Made by a program: the position numbers and the translations under genes. Positions 59,318 to 64,000 of a stretch of DNA of 64,000 nucleotides are shown here, piece after piece (within the stretch, counting starts at the first letter, position 1; each line of letters starts with the position of its first letter). The notes beneath the pieces were generated by a model. That model saw only the letters and a list, made by a program, of their open reading frames with translations, had not been told where the DNA came from and did not search any database. The DNA comes from CAZADA01 sp964526675 (lineage in GTDB: Bacteria; Pseudomonadota; Alphaproteobacteria; Caulobacterales; Maricaulaceae): positions 1-64,000 of the forward strand of contig CAZGLY010000008.1 of the NCBI GenBank assembly GCA_964526675.1. Reading direction: 5' to 3'.

Positions 59318-60535
59318 ATGATCACGCGCATGGCGTCCCAAGCGAGCTCCTTCGTGGAGCGCGTGTTTCCCGAGCGGCAGATCTACCATCGCGCCGAGGG
59401 GCAAGTTCGGTATTTCACCCTGTCCACACGGGCCCAATTCCTGGCGGCCACCGTGTCTGCGCTGGCCATCGGGTGGACCTCTTACGCAACGGCGAGCGTG
59501 TTTTTGCGCGGCCATCTGCTGTCCGCGCAATCGGCCGAGGCCGTGCGGATCAAGATGCGCTACGAGCGCTGGTTGGCGGAAGCGCGGGCGCGGGAAGCCT
59601 CCGCCTTGGCGCTGCTGCAAACGCGCACCACCGACTTTGAAGAAGCCGCGCGCGAGTTCGATCGCCGCCACGAAACCCTCAAAGGGTTATTAGATCACGC
59701 AATCGGCCGCGATTTAACGGGTCGCAGTGTCGCATCCCGGGAAGCCGGCGGCGATTCCTTGGTGATGACCGCGGCGGTCGAGGATCCGACACCGCGTCAA
59801 TCGCGCCTCGCGGCGAACGACCGGGACGCCACGCAAGACTTCTCCGGCGATGAGCGTCTGGCGGCTCTGATGCAAGAGCAGTCGCGCATGCTGGATCGGG
59901 CGGAAGAGTCCGCCCAGGCGCGCGCTGAAAACCTGCGCTCCGTGCTGCGCTTGACGGATTTGAACGTCGAGGACGTGCTGACCCAAGGCCAACGCGGCGC
60001 CGGCGGTCCCCTCATCGGCTTTGAAAATGAGCAAGGGCTCGACGATCCCTTCTCGTCGCGGGTCGCCCGCGTGGCGGCGCGCGTCGCGGAAAGCGAAACG
60101 ATGGAACGCGCCATCGAAGCCACGCCGCTGGGCGTGCCCGTCGGCACGGCGAGCCGCCTGACATCGGGCTTCGGCCCGCGGATCGACCCGATCACGGGCC
60201 GTCCGGCGTTCCACGGCGGTCTGGATTTCGCGTCGTCGCGCTTGGCCCCGATCACGGCCGCCGCTCCGGGTCGCGTCTCGTTTGTGGGCTGGCGGGGCGG
60301 TTATGGCCGCGTCGTCGAAATCGAGCACGGCCATGGTTTCCGCACCCGGTACGGCCACTTGCACCGCGCGTATGTGAGCCGTGGCGACGAAGTGGGTGCG
60401 GGCGACCGCATCGGCGCGATGGGATCCACTGGCAGAAGTACTGGACGCCACCTTCATTATGAAGTTTGGTTCCGTGGCAAGTCTTACGATCCGGCAAAGT
60501 TCCTAAAGGCTGGTAGTTATGTTCAACAGGGGTAA
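59318..60535 (+). CDS. M23 (LytM) peptidoglycan endopeptidase, LmdC-like
   Basis: 405 residues. A cytoplasmic N-terminus, one membrane helix (about 43-66, FLAATVSALAIGWTSYATASVF), a coiled-coil region with DFEEAAREFDRRHETLKGL, and a C-terminal LytM domain. Zinc ligands are seen in FHGGLDFA (HxxxD) and GRHLHYEVWF (HxH), so it should be active and cut peptide crosslinks. Its neighbour is a bactofilin gene that it overlaps by 17 bases. In Hyphomonas and Rhodospirillum the bactofilin BacA partners such a peptidase (LmdC), which supports the name. Confidence 0.92.
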   Translation: MITRMASQASSFVERVFPERQIYHRAEGQVRYFTLSTRAQFLAATVSALAIGWTSYATASVFLRGHLLSAQSAEAVRIKMRYERWLAEARAREASALALLQTRTTDFEEAAREFDRRHETLKGLLDHAIGRDLTGRSVASREAGGDSLVMTAAVEDPTPRQSRLAANDRDATQDFSGDERLAALMQEQSRMLDRAEESAQARAENLRSVLRLTDLNVEDVLTQGQRGAGGPLIGFENEQGLDDPFSSRVARVAARVAESETMERAIEATPLGVPVGTASRLTSGFGPRIDPITGRPAFHGGLDFASSRLAPITAAAPGRVSFVGWRGGYGRVVEIEHGHGFRTRYGHLHRAYVSRGDEVGAGDRIGAMGSTGRSTGRHLHYEVWFRGKSYDPAKFLKAGSYVQQG

Positions 60536-61046
60536 GGAAGCCGGGGGTGTCGTTCCACCACCCGACTTTCCCACATCCCCGTCAGTGAATGTGAACACTC
60601 CCATGGCGAAGCTCTCTTCTGCGCCCTCCATCATCAGTGATGATCTCCAGATCACCGGCACGGTGGTTGCGGAGGGTGAAATTCAATTGGATGGTCAGAT
60701 CGAAGGCGATGTCCGCGCCGGCGCGTTGACGGTCGGTGAGAAAGCGTCCATCCGCGGCGAGATCGTCGCCGAGCAGATCACGGTGCGTGGCCGGGTCATG
60801 GGCAGTGTCCGCGGTCGGCAAGTGACGCTGGCGTCCACGGCCCGCATTGAGGGCGACATCACGCACAGCGCTCTGTCCGTGGAAAGCGGCGCCTTCTTCG
60901 AAGGCCATTGCCGTCACGACGCTGATCCTGTGTCCGGAGGTCGGGACACGACGCGCGTGAGCGTCTCCTCCGCTAAGACCGGCGATGGCGGTGACAAAGT
61001 GTCCGCTCCCTTCGGCGCGTCCGCCTCGCCGTTTAAAGCCAGCTAA
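60519..61046 (+). CDS. bacA: Bactofilin
   Basis: 175 residues. Bactofilins polymerise without nucleotides into cytoskeletal filaments that position wall enzymes. The core beta-helix (about 40-140) shows ISDDLQITGTVVAEGEIQL, DGQIEGDVRAGALTVGE and GSVRGRQVTLASTARIEGDI. The N-terminus MFNRGKEAG is like the short membrane-targeting sequence of BacA proteins. It starts inside the M23 peptidase gene, so the two are translated together. The following 182 bases contain dyads (CCGGC/GCCGG near 61150) but no T tract. Confidence 0.95.
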   Translation: MFNRGKEAGGVVPPPDFPTSPSVNVNTPMAKLSSAPSIISDDLQITGTVVAEGEIQLDGQIEGDVRAGALTVGEKASIRGEIVAEQITVRGRVMGSVRGRQVTLASTARIEGDITHSALSVESGAFFEGHCRHDADPVSGGRDTTRVSVSSAKTGDGGDKVSAPFGASASPFKAS

Positions 61047-61228
61047 TCCTACACCACACACCGACGTTCGCGCTGACCGCCGCGGCCGCACCCCTCTGAC
61101 GGGCGCCGCGCGGACTGGGTTTAGCTGGGTCACGCCACACGGGCGCAACCCGGCGTGTGTCGGCCGAGCCGGCGTGAAGCCCGCCGTGAAATGCGGTCGC
61201 TCCACATCGGGGGTTTTCGCAGCACGCC

Positions 61229-62348
61229 CTACTCGGGCGCGTCGCCCTCACCCGCCACTTGAGCCGCCAAGGCGGCGGCCATGAAGGGCGTGAGGTCGCC
61301 GTCCAACACGCCCGCCGTGTTGGACGTCTCCACATTGGTGCGGAGATCTTTGACAAGCTGATAGGGCTGCAGAACGTAAGAGCGGATCTGTCGCCCCCAA
61401 CCGATCTCCGTCTTGGAGTCCGCCTCGGCTTGGGCCTCCTGCTCGCGCTTCTGCAGCTCAAGCTCATAAAGGCGCGCCCGCAACATATCCCAGGCTTGGG
61501 CTCGGTTTTTGTGCTGCGACCGCTCATTTTGGCACTGCACCACAATGCCCGACGGAGCGTGGGTGAGGCGCACCGCGGAATCGGTTTTGTTGACGTGCTG
61601 GCCGCCGGCGCCGCTGGCGCGATAGGTGTCCACGCGCACGTCCCTGTCCTCAATCGCGATCTCAATCGTCTCGTCGATTTGAGGGTAGACCCACACGCTC
61701 GCGAAGCTGGTGTGGCGACGCGCGCTCGAATCAAACGGCGAAATGCGCACCAAACGATGCACGCCGGATTCTGTTTTCAGCCAGCCATAGGCGTTGTCGC
61801 CCCGCACCGCGATCGTGGCGGATTTCAGCCCCGCCTCCTCGCCGGCATGCTCGTCGATCGTTTCCGTCTTAAAGCCGCGCGCTTGCGCCCAGCGCAGATA
61901 CATGCGCACCAGCATCGCGGCCCAATCCTGGCTTTCGGTGCCGCCCGCGCCGGCGTGCACTTCGAGGAAGCAATCATTGCCGTCGGCTTCCCCGGAAAGC
62001 AGCGCCTCAAGCTCCGCCGCCGCCGCGCGCGCGCGCAGCTCCTGCAACGCGCCCAGCGCTTCTTCCGCCAGATCGCCATCCCCTTCGGCGTCGGCGAGAT
62101 CCGCGAGTTCGCTGACATCCGCCAGCTCCCCCGTGAGCTCCGTCACCGCCGTCATCGCAGCGTCCAACCGATTGCGTTCGCGCATCAACGCCTGCGCGCC
62201 CGTCGGATCGTTCCAAAGCTCAGGGTCTTCCGCGCGCGCGTTCAGTTCATCCAGGCGCTTTTGGGCGACATCCCAGTCAAAGACGCCTCCGAAGCAAAGC
62301 GACCGACCGCTCAATCTCATCGGCAAGGCTCTGAAGCTCCGCGCGCAT
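61229..62348 (-). CDS. prfB: Peptide chain release factor 2, expressed by +1 frameshift
   Basis: 372 residues when read through the shift. RF2 ends translation at UGA and UAA. The first 23 codons from ATG 62348 end at CTT followed by an in-frame TGA; reading resumes one base later at 62278 (GAC TGG GAT). The main part has the codon-recognition SPF motif (VRISPFDSSARRH) and the catalytic GGQ in GAGGQHVNKTDS. The upstream stop and slip site make RF2 level self-regulating. ATG 62348 follows GAGGAG. The gene runs in the same direction as mrcA. Confidence 0.95.
62276..62290 (-). promoter_or_regulatory. Programmed +1 frameshift site of prfB
   Basis: On the minus strand GGAGG (62290-62286) is followed after 3 bases by CTT-TGA-C. 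This matches the E. coli arrangement, where an internal Shine-Dalgarno-like sequence three bases before CUU and a poorly terminating UGAC force a +1 shift when RF2 is scarce. The skipped base is T 62279. Confidence 0.95.
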
Positions 62349-62508
62349 GTCCTGCTCCTCTAGCCGAAGGGGGTCCGTGGGCGGGCGTGGATCACAACCG
62401 TGCGCCCGCCGCCGCGAAGGTGTGGACGTAACGACCGTTGCGCGAAATCACAAGGCCCCAACGACGAGCGGCCCCCGCTCCGCCGCCGATGCGGACGGGC
62501 CAGATCGT

Positions 62509-64000
62509 CTAGAACAGACCGCCGACCCCATCGTCCTCATCATCCTCGGTTTCTTCGAGAAGGGGCTCGTCCTCGATCGGAACCGGCAGGCCGAGCGCCC
62601 GTCGCGCCCGCGCCAGCGCGCTCAGCTCCCCGTCGGGCCGGGGCCGACGCACCGTCCCGACGCTGACGCCGGAATCGCTGGCGGTTTCGCCGGTGCAAGC
62701 CATTTGCGTCGGTTGCGTGCCCGGATGGAACGCCTCCAACACCGGCTCCACTTTGCACGAGCCGGTGGGGCCCGCGAAGTAAGGCGTCGTGGCCCCAGGC
62801 CGCGCCAGCCGACCGCTGTTGGCGTCGATGTTGGCGAACACGACGCCCGAGGGGATGCGGAACGGGATGGTGTCATACCGCGGCAGCGCCCGCTCCATAA
62901 ACGCTTGGAAAATCGGCGCGGCGACTTTGCCGCCCCCCTCGCTTTGCGGGACCGTGCCCAGCGGCTTGGGCGAGTCGAACCCCACAAAGACGCCCACCAC
63001 AAGATCCGGCGCAAAGCCCACAAACCACGCGTCGCGGAAGTCGTTGGTGGTGCCCGTTTTTCCCGCCACCGGCTTGTCCAACGCTTTGCCGACGCGCCGC
63101 GCCGTGCCGCGGGTGACCACGCCCTCCATCATCGACACCACTTGATACGCCGTGATCGGGTCGATCACGTCGACTCGGGGGTCCGCCAACAGCGGAGGCG
63201 TCATCTCAAGCCAACCGGCCGCTTGGCACATGTCGGTGCATTCGCGAACGCCGCGGCGGAACACCGTGCGTCCGTCGCGGTCCTGAACCCGGTCGAGAAT
63301 GGTCGGTTCGATCCGCTTGCCGCCGTTCACCAGCATGGCATAGGCGGCGACCATTCGCCAAAGCGTCGTCTCGCCCGCCCCAAGCGCCATCGCTTCATAG
63401 GGAGGAAGATCGTCATAAATGCCGAAACGCTCGCCGTAGGACGACACGCGGTTTAGCCCGATCTTGTTCGCCAAGCGCACCGTCATCGTGTTGCGCGACT
63501 GTTCGATGCCCACGCGCAGCGTCGACAAGCCATACCAGCGGCCGGTGTAGTTGCTCGGCTTATAGAACGTGCCGTCGCGCCCGCCCGTGGAGACGTAAGC
63601 GGAGTCGAGTTCCTGATAGGCCGGCGTAAACGCGTGGTCGCCGCGTTCGTCGAGGGCGTCCAACGCGGCCGCATAGACAAACGGTTTGAACGCCGAGCCG
63701 GGCTGGCGGCGCGCCTGGGTGGCGCGATTAAACTGGCTCAAGCTGAAGCTGTAGCCGCCCACCATCGCCAACACCCGCCCGGTGTGGGGGTCCATCGCCA
63801 TAATGGCGCCGTTGACCTCCGGGATCTGGCGCAGCGCGTAGGACGCATCCCCGCCGCGCAGGCTGGGCGCGTCCGCATCGCCCTCAACCTCCAGCGGCTC
63901 CACCAGAACGACGTCGCCAAGCGCGACAGCCTCACTCGGCTTTTCAATCAACGGCCCAAGGCCGCCGTTTGCGTTGACGCGACGCGCCCACGCCAGCGGC
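62509..64000 (-). CDS. mrcA: Penicillin-binding protein 1A, C-terminal part
   Basis: At least 497 residues; the N-terminal part, including the glycosyltransferase domain, lies beyond the window. The transpeptidase domain is complete: SAFKPF (active-site Ser), SRN and KTG in VAGKTGTTNDF. Upstream in frame are LAWARRVNANGGLG and an OB-like segment, as in class A PBP1A. The C-terminus is acidic (ETEDDEDDGVGGLF). The frame is open to the window edge, so no start is given. Confidence 0.95.
   Translation of the reverse strand, partial: PLAWARRVNANGGLGPLIEKPSEAVALGDVVLVEPLEVEGDADAPSLRGGDASYALRQIPEVNGAIMAMDPHTGRVLAMVGGYSFSLSQFNRATQARRQPGSAFKPFVYAAALDALDERGDHAFTPAYQELDSAYVSTGGRDGTFYKPSNYTGRWYGLSTLRVGIEQSRNTMTVRLANKIGLNRVSSYGERFGIYDDLPPYEAMALGAGETTLWRMVAAYAMLVNGGKRIEPTILDRVQDRDGRTVFRRGVRECTDMCQAAGWLEMTPPLLADPRVDVIDPITAYQVVSMMEGVVTRGTARRVGKALDKPVAGKTGTTNDFRDAWFVGFAPDLVVGVFVGFDSPKPLGTVPQSEGGGKVAAPIFQAFMERALPRYDTIPFRIPSGVVFANIDANSGRLARPGATTPYFAGPTGSCKVEPVLEAFHPGTQPTQMACTGETASDSGVSVGTVRRPRPDGELSALARARRALGLPVPIEDEPLLEETEDDEDDGVGGLF

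Noticed and set aside
61047..61228. Small RNA gene (SRP RNA or tmRNA) after bacA
   Set aside because: The region has GC-rich dyads but lacks the conserved SRP RNA GGAA/GAAGCAGCC core and the tRNA-like ends of tmRNA.
1..64000. CRISPR arrays, insertion sequences or prophage genes
   Set aside because: No spaced direct repeats, transposase or integrase motifs were seen by eye; the repeats found are short GC-rich or triplet runs.

Overview
The window is a GC-rich, densely packed stretch of chromosome from an alphaproteobacterium. Signs for this are 5-aminolevulinate synthase (the Shemin route), a MucR/Ros-type regulator, an iscR-led suf operon, a dual cold-shock-domain protein beside a DUF192 protein, and a bactofilin gene overlapping an M23 peptidase gene. 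Gene order (rib-nusB-thiL-hppA, iscR-suf, tyrS-YhdP-bcp-DUF455-M23-bactofilin, prfB-mrcA) suggests the Caulobacterales/Maricaulales neighbourhood, but I cannot place it more precisely. A run of exactly 100 N at 15647-15746 marks a scaffold join, so the sequence is probably a draft or metagenome-assembled genome.

Layout. 1-6445: partial tRNA-Pro, DUF192 and dual cold-shock genes, a periplasmic glutathione peroxidase, tRNA-Glu, recJ, a CapA-like lipoprotein and glpX. 6573-21194: a complete uptake [NiFe]-hydrogenase locus. hupE is on the minus strand. Divergent to it runs a tightly coupled plus-strand series hupS-hupL-hupC-hupD-hupF-hupG-hupH-hupIJ-hupK-hypA-hypB-hypF-hypC-hypD-hypE. It encodes the enzyme, its cytochrome b anchor, the maturation protease, small-subunit chaperones and the whole NiFe(CN)2CO cofactor assembly line. 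The small subunit has both extra cysteines of the oxygen-tolerant membrane-bound hydrogenases. 21210-26848: lpd, a haloalkane dehalogenase, a 39-40-residue lipoprotein-like ORF, the proton-pumping pyrophosphatase hppA and a secreted hypothetical protein.

26872-33666: a minus-strand series glyA-nrdR-ribD(C-terminal domain only)-ribE-ribBA-ribH-nusB-thiL. The RibD here lacks its deaminase half and the RibA half of RibBA lacks its zinc cysteines, so two riboflavin steps must be supplied elsewhere or differently. 33939-43365: mucR, a small DUF gene, hemA, a MarR/LdtR-like regulator, 3-hydroxyisobutyryl-CoA hydrolase, an SLT-like protein, parE, a RhlE-type helicase and a diguanylate cyclase. 43392-50671: the iscR-csd-sufB-sufC-sufD-sufS-sufT-sufA iron-sulfur operon on the minus strand, which would supply clusters to the hydrogenase among other clients. 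50923-64000: an alpha/beta hydrolase, anmK, tyrS, a large AsmA/YhdP-like protein, bcp, a DUF455 protein, the M23 peptidase-bactofilin pair, prfB with a programmed +1 frameshift, and the 3' part of mrcA (PBP1A) running off the window.

I see no CRISPR array, insertion sequence, prophage or defence island. The most distinctive content is the oxygen-tolerant hydrogenase island, the riboflavin pathway domain losses, the prfB recoding site, the tiny lipoprotein-like ORF and several perfect palindromes in promoter regions.
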